Assembly: GCA_023431205.1 (NCBI GenBank)
Contig: JAEYXQ010000010.1
Coordinates: 1 to 22,543 of the forward strand
DNA from: Pseudomonadota bacterium
Lineage (GTDB): Bacteria > Pseudomonadota > Alphaproteobacteria > Rhizobiales > Devosiaceae
DNA: 22,543 bases
Reading direction: 5' to 3'
Shown here: positions 14,672-22,491 of the stretch, piece by piece
Position numbering within the stretch: the stretch's first letter is position 1
How the letters are laid out: the number at the start of each line of letters is the position of its first letter
Notes under the pieces: generated by a model
What the model saw: only the letters and a program-made list of their open reading frames with translations
The model's database searches: none
What the model was told of the DNA's origin: nothing
Translations under genes and position numbers: made by a program

Positions 14672-15549
14672 TGCCGGTCGCAACCGCAATTCTGGCCGGC
14701 CGCGCGCCTGAGGAAGATCGTCTCTCACCGCGCGACTTTGAACGGATCGCTGACCTGATCGGCCGGGAGGTGGGCATTCGCCTGCCCCCCGGCAAGCGAC
14801 TGATGGTGGAAGGCCGGCTGCGCCGCCGTTTGCGGGCATTGGAGCTGCAGAACTTCGATATTTACTGCAGATACCTGTTCAGCGGTAACGGAATGCAAGC
14901 GGAACTGCCGCATCTGATCAATGTCGTTACCACCAACAAGACCGACTTCTTCCGCGAGCCCGAACACTTCAACCTGATGCGGACCACCCTGGTCCCGAGC
15001 CTGCTCACCGGTAGATCGGGACCGCAACCGCCCCTGCTCAAGGTCTGGAGCGCTGCCGCCTCCACTGGTGCCGAAGCCTACACGGCGGCCATGGTGCTCG
15101 CGGATTTATCGAGGCAGCACAATGGGTTCCGCTTCGCCGTCCTCGGCACCGACGTGTCGACCGAGGTTCTGGAAACCGCCCGCCGGGCCATCTACCCCGC
15201 CGATCAGATCACCCCGGTACCGGCCGAATACCAGTCGCGATACCTGCTCTGGTCCCGCACATCCGGCCTGCGCCCCGAGGTCCGGATCGTCCCCGAATTG
15301 CGCCGGGTGGTCCGCTTCGACCGCCTCAACCTGATGGACACGACCTACCCCTATGATCGGCACGTGGATCTGATCTTTCTGCGTAACGTCCTGATCTACT
15401 TCGATAAATCCGATCAGGCAGCGGTGATTTCCCGTCTCGTCGGGCATTTGCGCCCCGGCGGTTATCTTTTGCTTGGGCATTCGGAGTCCATGATCGGCAC
15501 CAGCGTTCCCGTGCGGCAGGTCGCTCCTGCCGTGTTTCAGCGAGTGTAA
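14671..15549 (+). CDS. cheR: Chemoreceptor glutamate methyltransferase CheR
   Basis: A 292-residue enzyme that methylates receptor glutamates using S-adenosylmethionine. The N-terminal helical domain has DFERIADLIGREVGIRL and GKRLMVEGRLRRRLRAL. The linker reads VTTNKTDFFREPEHF. The SAM site is VWSAAASTGAEAYTAAM, where the usual GEEPYS is GAEAYT. LGTDVST follows, and the catalytic-domain end has FLRNVLIYFD and GGYLLLGHSES. The ATG at 14671 shares its A with the stop of the preceding cheW (TGATG); a GTG one codon earlier is possible. cheB follows after a 3-nt gap. The altered SAM loop keeps the second glutamate, so activity is expected. Confidence 0.95.
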   Translation: MPVATAILAGRAPEEDRLSPRDFERIADLIGREVGIRLPPGKRLMVEGRLRRRLRALELQNFDIYCRYLFSGNGMQAELPHLINVVTTNKTDFFREPEHFNLMRTTLVPSLLTGRSGPQPPLLKVWSAAASTGAEAYTAAMVLADLSRQHNGFRFAVLGTDVSTEVLETARRAIYPADQITPVPAEYQSRYLLWSRTSGLRPEVRIVPELRRVVRFDRLNLMDTTYPYDRHVDLIFLRNVLIYFDKSDQAAVISRLVGHLRPGGYLLLGHSESMIGTSVPVRQVAPAVFQRV

Positions 15550-15552
15550 GAC

Positions 15553-16680
15553 ATGGGCGCCCCCGCCTCTGCCAAGATCCGCGTCCTTATCGTCGACGAC
15601 AGCGCCTCGGTGCGCACCACGCTCAGCCAGATCATCTCGGCCGATCCCCAGCTCGAAGTCATGGGAACGGCCGCCGACCCCTATGTCGCGGTCGAGCGCA
15701 TCCGCCAGGAAGTGCCCGACGTGATGTTTCTCGACATCGAACTGCCGCGCATGGATGGCCTGACCTTCCTGCGCAAGATCATGTCGCAGCGCCCGATCCC
15801 CGTGGTCATCTGCTCGAGCCTTGCCGAAAGCGGCTCGGAAACGCTGATGCAGGCCCTCGAGGCAGGGGCCGTTGATGTCGTCACCAAGCCACGCGTCGAC
15901 ACCGCCCAGTTCCTGCAGGAATCTGCCATGCGCATCTGCGACGCCGCCAAGGCTGCCGCTCATGCCAAGGTCCGCGGCGTCAAGAAGGCCGCGCCGCCGC
16001 TGAATGTCGAAGCCAAGCTGACGGCAGACGCAGTGATCCCGCCCCTCTCCGACCACCGCCGGGCGAGCCTCATCGCTTCGCTGCCCAGCACCGAGCCGAT
16101 CGTGTCGATCGGCGCCTCCACCGGCGGCACCGAGGCGCTGCGGGAAGTTCTCGAAGCCTTGCCGGCAACCAGTCCGGCCATCCTGATCGTCCAGCACATG
16201 CCCGAAAAATTCACCGCGGCCTTTGCCCAGCGGCTCAATTCCAGCTGTGCCGTTGCGGTCAAGGAGGCGGAGGACGGCGACCTCGTTCAGGCCGGCCGGG
16301 TGCTGATCGCGCCGGGGAACCGCCACCTGCGGCTGGTTCGAACCGGACCGCGCTACACCGTTTCCATCATCGACGGGCCCCACGTCTCGCGCCACCGCCC
16401 CTCCGTTGACGTGCTGTTCCGCTCCACCGCCCAGGGGGCGGGTCGCAATGCCCTCGGCATCCTGCTGACCGGCATGGGTGACGACGGCGCCCGCGGACTG
16501 CTCGAGATGCGCCAGATGGGAAGTCCCACCCTTGCGCAGGACGAGGAAACCTCGGTGGTCTTCGGCATGCCCAAGGAAGCCATCGCGCTCGGAGCTGCCG
16601 GCAAGGTGCTGCCGCTTGGGCGGATCGCCGGAGAGATACTGAACTTTGGCCGGCAGCGTGCCTTGGGAGGTACGGCATGA
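15553..16680 (+). CDS. cheB: Chemotaxis methylesterase/deamidase CheB
   Basis: A 375-residue two-domain response regulator that removes receptor methyl groups and deamidates glutamines when phosphorylated by CheA. The receiver domain (about 8-130) has D15-D16, phospho-acceptor D61 in FLDIELPRMDG and K112 in VTKP. A 50-residue linker leads to the methylesterase domain (about 180-368) with the triad S189 (GASTGG), H215 (VQHMPEKF) and D311 (TGMGDDGA). The length is normal. It stands 3 nt after cheR and overlaps the next gene by 4 nt (ATGA). With cheR it makes a complete adaptation pair. No cheD is present in the operon. Confidence 0.96.
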   Translation: MGAPASAKIRVLIVDDSASVRTTLSQIISADPQLEVMGTAADPYVAVERIRQEVPDVMFLDIELPRMDGLTFLRKIMSQRPIPVVICSSLAESGSETLMQALEAGAVDVVTKPRVDTAQFLQESAMRICDAAKAAAHAKVRGVKKAAPPLNVEAKLTADAVIPPLSDHRRASLIASLPSTEPIVSIGASTGGTEALREVLEALPATSPAILIVQHMPEKFTAAFAQRLNSSCAVAVKEAEDGDLVQAGRVLIAPGNRHLRLVRTGPRYTVSIIDGPHVSRHRPSVDVLFRSTAQGAGRNALGILLTGMGDDGARGLLEMRQMGSPTLAQDEETSVVFGMPKEAIALGAAGKVLPLGRIAGEILNFGRQRALGGTA

Positions 16681-18389
16681 GCGCGATCGTCGATCCAGCC
16701 GTTCAATTCCATGATCCGCGTACCGCGCGCCTGCGCACCATCGCCGAAGGACTTGCCGCGCCGCGAGACGCTATCGAGTCCGGGTTCACCTCTGTCGGGG
16801 CCCGGCTGAGCGACGCGGCGTCGACGATCAACCGGCTTTCGCGCATCTTCGATGCCCTGCCCCAGGCCCTTGAGGGCAGCGAAGTTGTCGAAGCCACCGA
16901 CAGCCTCCGGGCAGTGGCGGACGCCGCCCGCACCATCGGCCAGAGCTATGCTGACGAAAAGGGACAGTTGCAACGCCTTGTGGCGGAGGTCGTGGCGGCT
17001 CACACCCCTATCGAGGAGTTGCGGCGCACCATCAAGATGATGGGCATCGTTTCCATCAACGCTAGGGTGACAGCGGCTGGGATTGTGGGCGAAAACGAGG
17101 ACTTTGCGGTCTTCACCACCGACATCGCCCAATTGTCGGCAAGCGCCAGCCAGACCATCCAGGAGTTCTCGCAGTCCTACCAGCGCGTGGTGGGTGATGT
17201 GCAGAACGCCAGCAGGCAGCGGGACCAATTCGACCGGGAGCACGCGAACACGCTTTCCGAGCTTGCCGACAGCCTCGATAGCGCCTTGGCCGCTGTTGCC
17301 GCGCAACGCCAGCGCACGCTTGCGGGCAGCGCCGAAACCGGCAAGGTCTCTCGCCAGATCGCCGCAAGGATCGGCGGAGCCGTGATGGCCCTGCAGGTGG
17401 GCGACTCGACCCGGCAACGGCTGGAGCATGTGGAGGCAGCGCTGCTCGAACTCGCAGAGCGCCCCGCCGGTGCACCGGATGACGCCACCATTGGGGCGAT
17501 CTCTGCCCTCCAGCAGGCGCAGTTGAGCGATACCGGCGCGGCCTTCGAGGCCGAGGTGAATGCAGCGGCCGAAGCATTGATGGCCTTGGCCGGCGAGGCC
17601 AGCGCCATGATGCAGCACAGCCGCAGCCTTTATGGCAATGGGGACGGCTCCACGGCTCTGAGTGCCTTGAACCGGCAGTTGCAGGCGGCCGTGCAGGTGC
17701 TGCGTAGCTTTGATCGCGAGCGCCAGAAGCTCGAGAGCATGGCCAAGGCCGTTGAAAGCACGGTGCGAACGCTGCTGACCCATGTCGAGGCCGTGCAGGA
17801 GATCGAGGCCAATATGCGCCTCGTCAGCCTCAACGCCGCCATTCGCTGTGCTCAGCTCGGCCCTCGAGGCGCCCCGCTTACCGTGATCGCCGTGCAGCTG
17901 CGCGAACTCACGACCGGCACCGTCGTGTCGGCAGAATCGGCGATGGAGCGGTTGAGTTCGGCGACGCAGCTCGTCGAGGCGTTTGCCGCCGGTGCGGACG
18001 GCTCAGGCCACCTCGAGCGCATCGAGGGCGAGGCCACTCACGCCCTGGGACTGCTGTCGCGCCTCGATGGTCTCCTGGCAGATGCGCTGTCGGCTCTCGA
18101 CAGCGAGGGGCCGAAGGTCCTGACTGCTCTCGAGATCGCTGCAGATGAGCTCGGCTCCCAGACACGCCTCGTCGAAGCGGTGTCGGATGCAAGCCTTGCT
18201 TTGGCAGAATATGGCCACCTGCCGGATACCGACACGCTGCCGCCGGACATCCTGGTCCATGCCGCCCGGCTTGCGTCTCACTACACCATGTCGGCCGAGC
18301 GGGATGTTCACGCCCGCCTGTTCGGCACTGCCGGCGCAGCCCCTGCGGCCGCCGCGAACGACGCCGATCTACTCGACTTCGAGCTCTGA
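16677..18389 (+). CDS. Soluble helical chemotaxis-linked protein with receptor-tip-like segments and a CheZ-like DxxxQ motif
   Basis: A 570-residue, almost wholly helical, Q/E/A-rich protein without signal peptide or membrane segments. Not recognised as a named family. Two segments resemble degenerate MCP tips: residues about 117-155 (MGIVSINARVTAAG ... DFAVFTTDIAQLS) and about 376-420 (MRLVSLNAAIRCAQLG ... VIAVQLRELT). Compared with a true tip, the A-G-E-x-G-R-G-F-A-V core is lost in both. Between them, residues 236-252 read VMALQVGDSTRQRLEHV. D243 and Q247 have the D-x-x-x-Q spacing of the catalytic pair of the CheY phosphatase CheZ. The gene overlaps cheB by 4 nt and is the last of the operon, which otherwise lacks a phosphatase. 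A role as soluble receptor-like scaffold, CheY phosphatase, or both is inference. Confidence 0.75.
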   Translation: MSAIVDPAVQFHDPRTARLRTIAEGLAAPRDAIESGFTSVGARLSDAASTINRLSRIFDALPQALEGSEVVEATDSLRAVADAARTIGQSYADEKGQLQRLVAEVVAAHTPIEELRRTIKMMGIVSINARVTAAGIVGENEDFAVFTTDIAQLSASASQTIQEFSQSYQRVVGDVQNASRQRDQFDREHANTLSELADSLDSALAAVAAQRQRTLAGSAETGKVSRQIAARIGGAVMALQVGDSTRQRLEHVEAALLELAERPAGAPDDATIGAISALQQAQLSDTGAAFEAEVNAAAEALMALAGEASAMMQHSRSLYGNGDGSTALSALNRQLQAAVQVLRSFDRERQKLESMAKAVESTVRTLLTHVEAVQEIEANMRLVSLNAAIRCAQLGPRGAPLTVIAVQLRELTTGTVVSAESAMERLSSATQLVEAFAAGADGSGHLERIEGEATHALGLLSRLDGLLADALSALDSEGPKVLTALEIAADELGSQTRLVEAVSDASLALAEYGHLPDTDTLPPDILVHAARLASHYTMSAERDVHARLFGTAGAAPAAAANDADLLDFEL

Positions 18390-18395
18390 AAAGGG

Positions 18396-18430
18396 AAAAG
18401 CCCGGCCACTCAGAGAGTGACCGGACTTTT
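18396..18430. terminator. Bidirectional intrinsic terminator between che operon and tRNA-fMet
   Basis: AAAAG (18396) pairs with CTTTT (18426-18430), CCGG (18402-18405) with CCGG (18421-18424), and CACTC (18407-18411) with GAGTG (18415-18419). There are two single mismatches and an AGA loop. Each strand ends in a run of four T, so it can stop the che transcript from the left and the tRNA transcript from the right. Confidence 0.85.
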
Positions 18431-18433
18431 GGT

Positions 18434-18510
<77 letters not shown>

Positions 18511-18535
18511 TCAACGTCGCCGCAGCGACAGGGCG

Positions 18536-18564
18536 TATATAGGGGGTGCTCGCCGGGACCTCAA
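18536..18564 (-). promoter_or_regulatory. Sigma-70 type promoter of tRNA-fMet
   Basis: On the minus strand TTGAGG (18564-18559) is separated by exactly 17 nt from TATATA (18541-18536). A GC-rich CGCCCTG stretch follows, like the discriminator of stable-RNA promoters under stringent control. The predicted start near 18529 leaves a leader of about 19 nt before the tRNA. Confidence 0.65.
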
Positions 18565-18672
18565 CCCCTTCGGAACAGTTTTTTGGTCTTCCTCCACAGA
18601 AGCGCCAAGCCTTCACACCGGCGCTATTTTGGCTAGGGTGCGCCCGCCATTCGACGATCCCGAAAGAAGACC

Positions 18673-19710
18673 ATGAAGCTGAAGCCGCTGGGCCGCACCG
18701 ACATCCTCGTCACCGAACTCTGCCTCGGCACCATGACCTGGGGCAGCCAGAACACCGAGGAGGAAGGCCGCGCGCAGATCGACATGGCGCTCGATGCCGG
18801 CATCAATTTCATGGACACGGCCGAAATCTACGCCGTGCCGCGCAGCCCCGAAACCTCGTTCCAGACCGAAGCCATCATCGGCAACTGGTTCAAGCGAACG
18901 GGCAAGCGGGACAAGTGGATCCTGGCCTCCAAGGTCGCCGGCGGACCGGTGGACTTCATCCGCAACGGCACGCGCACCGACGGTCGCACCCTGCGCCAAG
19001 CTTTCGAGGCGAGCCTCCGGCGCCTGCAGACCGACTACCTCGACCTCTACCAGATCCACTGGGCCGGCCGCGGCAGCTACAATTTCGAAGGCTCATGGAG
19101 CTACGAGCCGCACAAGCAGGATACAGCTGATGTTCTCGACAACATCGAGGACATGCTGGTCACCCTCGGTGACCTCGTCAAAGAGGGAAAGCTCCGCCAC
19201 ATCGGTGTCTCCAACGAGACCACCTGGGGAATAGCGCAGTGGCTGCGGATTGCCGAAGCTCGTGGGTTGCCGCGGCTGGTCTCGGTGCAGAACGAGTACA
19301 ACCTGCTGCGTCGCCATTTCGACCTCGACCTGGCTGAACTCAGCCATCATGAGAAGGTCGGGCTGCTCGCCTACTCCCCGCTCGCCGGCGGCCTGCTCAC
19401 CGGCAAGTATTTCGATGGCGCCATCCCCAGGGGCAGCCGCTACGACTACCAAAAAGGCTTCTGGCGGCTGAACCCCCACTCCGAAGCCGCAGCCAAGGAG
19501 TATCTGGCGCTGGCACAACGCCACGGGCTTGACCCGGCACAGATGGCAATCGCCTGGGCGCTGACCCGCCCGTTCATGACTTCGGTGATCATCGGCGCGA
19601 CCAGCACGGCGCAGTTGGAAAACGCGATTGCCGCGCACCGGCTGGAACTGGCTGACGACATCCTGGCGGAGATCGGCGCCATCCACCGCCGCTACCCACG
19701 CACGATCTGA
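18673..19710 (+). CDS. Tas-like NADP(H)-dependent aldo/keto reductase
   Basis: A 345-residue cytosolic (beta/alpha)8 oxidoreductase. The catalytic tetrad is D48 (FMDTAEIY), Y53, K87 (ILASKV) and H129 (LYQIHW). The cofactor end has IGATSTAQLENAIAA. The length, the MTWGSQNTEEE start, the YAVPRSPET insertion and the HIGVSNETTWG segment match Escherichia coli Tas (about 346 residues) closely from memory. Tas suppresses a tyrosine auxotrophy, but its physiological substrate is unclear, so the substrate here is unknown. A purine-rich GAAAGAAG lies before the ATG. The 162-nt space to the divergent tRNA gene should contain its promoter. The DUF599 gene follows 60 nt later. Confidence 0.92.
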   Translation: MKLKPLGRTDILVTELCLGTMTWGSQNTEEEGRAQIDMALDAGINFMDTAEIYAVPRSPETSFQTEAIIGNWFKRTGKRDKWILASKVAGGPVDFIRNGTRTDGRTLRQAFEASLRRLQTDYLDLYQIHWAGRGSYNFEGSWSYEPHKQDTADVLDNIEDMLVTLGDLVKEGKLRHIGVSNETTWGIAQWLRIAEARGLPRLVSVQNEYNLLRRHFDLDLAELSHHEKVGLLAYSPLAGGLLTGKYFDGAIPRGSRYDYQKGFWRLNPHSEAAAKEYLALAQRHGLDPAQMAIAWALTRPFMTSVIIGATSTAQLENAIAAHRLELADDILAEIGAIHRRYPRTI

Positions 19711-19770
19711 TCGGCTTGCGTCGCGGCTGGGGCGCAGTGCAAGACTGACACATCCTTTCCGGACCTCGCC

Positions 19771-20466
19771 ATGCTTACGCTGATTGCCACCGTCTTTCCG
19801 CTGCTCTGCTACTTCTCCTACAATCTGGTGGTGCCGCTGATCGAGCGACGCCGGCCGTCGCTGTCGGTGATCATGAACATGCAGCGGCGCCGCTGGGTGG
19901 CGAATGCGACCCGGCGGGACACGCCCTTCGATGCCATCCTTGCGGGCAACATCATGGGCTCGGTGAGCTTTCTGGCATCCACCGCCGTGCTCTTGATTCT
20001 GGCCGTCTTTGCCGTGTTCGGGCAGATACCGATGCTGATGGAGGCACTGGCCGCCATCGATCAGGATCGCAGCTACACCATTCTGGAGGTGCAGTTGCAC
20101 CTCGTGGTCATGCTGGCAATGTTCGTGCTGGCGTTCTTCGCCTTCACGCTGGCCCTGCGCCAGTTCAACCACTTCTGCATCATGCTGGGAGCGCTCGACC
20201 ATGCCGAACCGGCAACCGAAGCGGAGATCGAAGCCATCACCGACATGAACGCCCTCGGCGCCCGCAACTTCAACAGCGGCATAAGGGCGTACTATTTCTC
20301 GGTGTCGACGGTGGCCTGGTTCGTCTCCGACTGGCTGCCGATCGTGGTGTCACTGGTGACGGTCGGGGTGCTCGCGCACCGCGAGTTCTTCTCGTCGGCG
20401 CATCGGACCGCGGCCTCCGCTGCCGTGATCGCATCCCGGCGGGAGCGCGAAAAACTGGACAGATAG
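19771..20466 (+). CDS. DUF599-family membrane protein
   Basis: A 231-residue inner-membrane protein of the DUF599 family, whose function is unknown. Hydrophobic segments lie at about residues 2-22, 62-88, 108-130 and 178-200. The RRRPSLSVIMNMQRRRWVANA segment after the first helix and the late NFNSGIRAYYFSVSTVAWFVSDW stretch are the conserved parts of this family. The C-terminal 30 residues are charged and probably cytoplasmic. The SD is weak. It lies 60 nt after the aldo/keto reductase and 86 nt before bfd on the same strand, with no operon link evident in either direction. Confidence 0.85.
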   Translation: MLTLIATVFPLLCYFSYNLVVPLIERRRPSLSVIMNMQRRRWVANATRRDTPFDAILAGNIMGSVSFLASTAVLLILAVFAVFGQIPMLMEALAAIDQDRSYTILEVQLHLVVMLAMFVLAFFAFTLALRQFNHFCIMLGALDHAEPATEAEIEAITDMNALGARNFNSGIRAYYFSVSTVAWFVSDWLPIVVSLVTVGVLAHREFFSSAHRTAASAAVIASRREREKLDR

Positions 20467-20494
20467 CACCCGGCCCCTGTGGCAAATTCGGACA

Positions 20495-20523
20495 TTGACA
20501 TTCAGCTAATGAAGTCGCTTTAT
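20495..20523 (+). promoter_or_regulatory. Candidate promoter of bfd-bfr
   Basis: TTGACA (20495-20500) is followed after 17 nt by CTTTAT (20518-20523), giving a plausible sigma-70 promoter about 30 nt before the bfd start codon. The preceding GACATT GACATT direct repeat overlaps the -35. No clear Irr/ICE or Fur box was found, though iron control would be expected for these genes. Confidence 0.4.
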
Positions 20524-20552
20524 GCGCCGCAACAAGCCACCAGTACGCCGCC

Positions 20553-20864
20553 ATGCTCGTCTGTCAGTGCAACATGATCACGTCCCGTGAGATCGAGGAG
20601 GTCGTTCTCGACCTGCTGCGCGCCGATCCGTGGCAACTTGTCGTTCCGGCAATGGTATATAGCGAGCTGAACCGCCGCGCTAAGTGCGGCGGGTGCGTAC
20701 CGAATGTGGTGGACATTATCGTTCGCGTCACCGAAAATTACCACGCACAGCAAGCCCATCAGCCCGCTGAGCTGGTAAGTCTCCAGTCCGGGTTGGAAAA
20801 GCTCAAGAAGCAACGAACTGGAGTACGTCGTGAAAGGCGAAGCACAAGTCATCGAGCGGCTTAA
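20553..20864 (+). CDS. bfd: Bacterioferritin-associated ferredoxin Bfd (extended)
   Basis: A 103-residue [2Fe-2S] protein that would donate electrons to bacterioferritin heme so that stored ferric iron can be released. The cluster ligands are C4 and C6 (MLVCQCNMIT) and C45 and C48 (KCGGCVPNV). Typical Bfd has about 64 residues, with the second pair at 38 and 41. Here about seven extra residues lie between the pairs, and a C-terminal extension of some 40 residues ends R-rich. The last 35 nt overlap the bfr reading frame. The extension may be real, or may reflect relaxed sequence beyond the functional domain. The SD is weak; the nearest promoter candidate is at 20495-20523. Confidence 0.87.
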   Translation: MLVCQCNMITSREIEEVVLDLLRADPWQLVVPAMVYSELNRRAKCGGCVPNVVDIIVRVTENYHAQQAHQPAELVSLQSGLEKLKKQRTGVRRERRSTSHRAA

Positions 20865-21315
20865 CGAGGCCCTCTTCCTCGAGCTCGGCGCAGTCAACCA
20901 GTACTGGGTGCACTACCGGCTGCTGGACGATTGGGGCTACAAGCGGCTGGCCGCCAAGGAGCGGGCCGAGTCCATCGAAGAGATGCACCATGCCGATCGC
21001 CTGATCGAACGCATCATCTTCCTCGAAGGCCATCCGAACCTGCAGCGTGTCGCCCCGCTTCGCATCGGCCAGAGCATCAAGGAAGTGCTGGAGGCCGATC
21101 TCGCTGGCGAGTACGAAGCGCGCGAAGCCTATCGCAACAGCCGCGAACTGTGCGCCGAACTCCACGACCACGTCTCCAAGCAACTGTTCGACGAGTTGCT
21201 GGCCGATGAGGAAGGACATATCGACTTCCTCGAGACCCAGCTCGACCTGCTCGCCAAGATCGGCGAGGAACGCTACGGCCAGCTCAACGCCGCCCCGGCC
21301 GACCAGGCCGAATAG
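20830..21315 (+). CDS. bfr: Bacterioferritin
   Basis: A 161-residue four-helix ferritin subunit that forms a 24-mer iron store with heme between subunits. The heme ligand M52 is present (EEMHHAD). The ferroxidase ligands E18, E51, H54, E94, E127 and H130 all occur at the family positions, so both oxidation and heme-linked release should work. The GTG start is supported by TGGAG 6 nt upstream and by the MKGE-x-x-VIERLN family N-terminus. It overlaps the end of bfd by 35 nt, indicating co-transcription. The short A-P-A-D tail is not conserved in the family. Confidence 0.96.
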   Translation: MKGEAQVIERLNEALFLELGAVNQYWVHYRLLDDWGYKRLAAKERAESIEEMHHADRLIERIIFLEGHPNLQRVAPLRIGQSIKEVLEADLAGEYEAREAYRNSRELCAELHDHVSKQLFDELLADEEGHIDFLETQLDLLAKIGEERYGQLNAAPADQAE

Positions 21316-21365
21316 TCGGACTTCACACGGCGCCCCTTACGGGAGCCGTTTCACTAGACTGACCC

Positions 21366-21779
21366 ATGACCTGGCATGCCGGCCGCCTCATCGACCATGT
21401 CCATCTGCGCGCCCGCAACTTCGCGGCGACACGGCACTTCTACGAACAGGTTCTGGCGGTGCTTGGCGTCCCGATCAGCGCCTCGGGGCAGGACTGGCTG
21501 CAGGCGGATGAACTCTTCATCGACCTGGCGGACGCCCGCACCCCGCCAACCCATATCCATCTCGCCTTCCAGGCGAAGGATCGGGCAATGGTGGATGTCT
21601 TCCACAAGGCCGCCCTCGCCGCCGGCGGCACCGACAACGGTCCGCCCGGTGAGCGACACTATCACCCGGGCTACTATGCCTGCTTCGTGCTCGACCCGGA
21701 TGGAAACAACATCGAGGCAGTGTTCCACGGCCCGGTGAACCGCTCCGCCGCCTCGGTCGAGATGAACCCGCACGGCTAG
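21366..21779 (+). CDS. VOC-family (glyoxalase/bleomycin-resistance fold) protein
   Basis: A 137-residue protein of the vicinal oxygen chelate superfamily: two beta-alpha-beta-beta-beta modules, the first beginning LIDHVHLRARNFAATRHFYEQVL and the second HIHLAFQAKDRAMVDVFHKAAL. Possible metal ligands are the histidine of DHVHL, H in HIHLAF and E in GNNIEAVFH. The subfamily covers lyases, dioxygenases and antibiotic-binding proteins, and the substrate is not readable. The gene lies 50 nt after bfr. Its TAG stop overlaps that of the convergent nucleotidyltransferase, the two sharing the palindrome CTAG at 21776-21779. Confidence 0.87.
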   Translation: MTWHAGRLIDHVHLRARNFAATRHFYEQVLAVLGVPISASGQDWLQADELFIDLADARTPPTHIHLAFQAKDRAMVDVFHKAALAAGGTDNGPPGERHYHPGYYACFVLDPDGNNIEAVFHGPVNRSAASVEMNPHG

Positions 21780-22435
21780 TCAGGCCAGGGCACCAGCGTC
21801 ACCTCCGGCCGGACCGAACGGGCGCGTTCGCCCTTGATGGTGTGGGTGCGCCGGTTGTCCAGTGCCGAATTCGGCGTGATCCGGAAAGCGAAGAGGTCTC
21901 CAAGTCCGAAGGGGGCGAGCACGCTCAAGGTGTCGTCCTCCTCGAGCCGCACCGCGACGGCATGCGTCTTCGAGGCATAGTAGCGCATCATGTCGGCGCT
22001 GCAGGTGAGTTGCGGATAAGGCGAACCGAATTTCTGCGGGTACCACAGATGGACGCGCGCCTGGTTGCGGACTTCCACCGGCAGCGGCAGGTCCGCAAAC
22101 TCCACCGCGGCCCGCCGGATCACTGCATCCTCGGCTTGGTAGGATAGGTCGCTCCCGTCGAAATAGGCCAGATCGGCATCCTTGACGCCGCTGAGAGGCG
22201 GGCGCCCGGTCAGCACTTTCCACACCGTATTGTAGATCGCCCCCGCCCCGAGCAGTGTGTCCGGCAGGCCCAGGGACCGCGCCCCGGTGAGGATCCGCAT
22301 CAGCACGGGCTCGCCTTGCGCGATCTCGACCAGCACGCGGGCCTGGGTTTCCGAATCGGCGAGGGCGTAGCGCAGGTGCTGGGACATGCCCGACCCTGCC
22401 ACGTCACCGCGATCCGGGCTAGGTTCTGTACTCAT
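21776..22435 (-). CDS. NTP_transf_6 (DUF925)-type nucleotidyltransferase family protein
   Basis: About 219 residues. The family pattern is visible: a glycine-rich LLGAGAIYNTVWKVLTG, then VKDADLAYFD with the paired aspartates of a nucleotidyltransferase fold, VRNQARVHLWYPQKFG, LTCSADMMRYYASKTHAVAVRL and a final HTIKGERARSVRP. No substrate is established for the family. The start is uncertain. ATG 22435 was chosen; ATG 22387 (AGGG upstream) gives 203 residues, and TTG 22471 would run into the neighbouring insertion sequence. The gene is convergent with the VOC gene. The IS element just upstream may have replaced its original promoter. Confidence 0.83.
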   Translation of the reverse strand: MSTEPSPDRGDVAGSGMSQHLRYALADSETQARVLVEIAQGEPVLMRILTGARSLGLPDTLLGAGAIYNTVWKVLTGRPPLSGVKDADLAYFDGSDLSYQAEDAVIRRAAVEFADLPLPVEVRNQARVHLWYPQKFGSPYPQLTCSADMMRYYASKTHAVAVRLEEDDTLSVLAPFGLGDLFAFRITPNSALDNRRTHTIKGERARSVRPEVTLVPWPD

Positions 22436-22468
22436 AAATGGGATTCCCATGGGCGACGTTGGGTGATT

Positions 22469-22489
22469 CAACCTCCTGAGTGGAGGTTG
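22469..22489 (+). promoter_or_regulatory. Hairpin sequestering the transposase ribosome binding site
   Basis: CAACCTCC (22469-22476) and GGAGGTTG (22482-22489) form a perfect 8-bp stem with a TGAGT loop. The 3' arm contains GGAGG, the SD of the transposase ATG at 22492. In RNA that begins upstream of the element, the SD would be masked. Confidence 0.65.
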
Positions 22490-22491
22490 GC

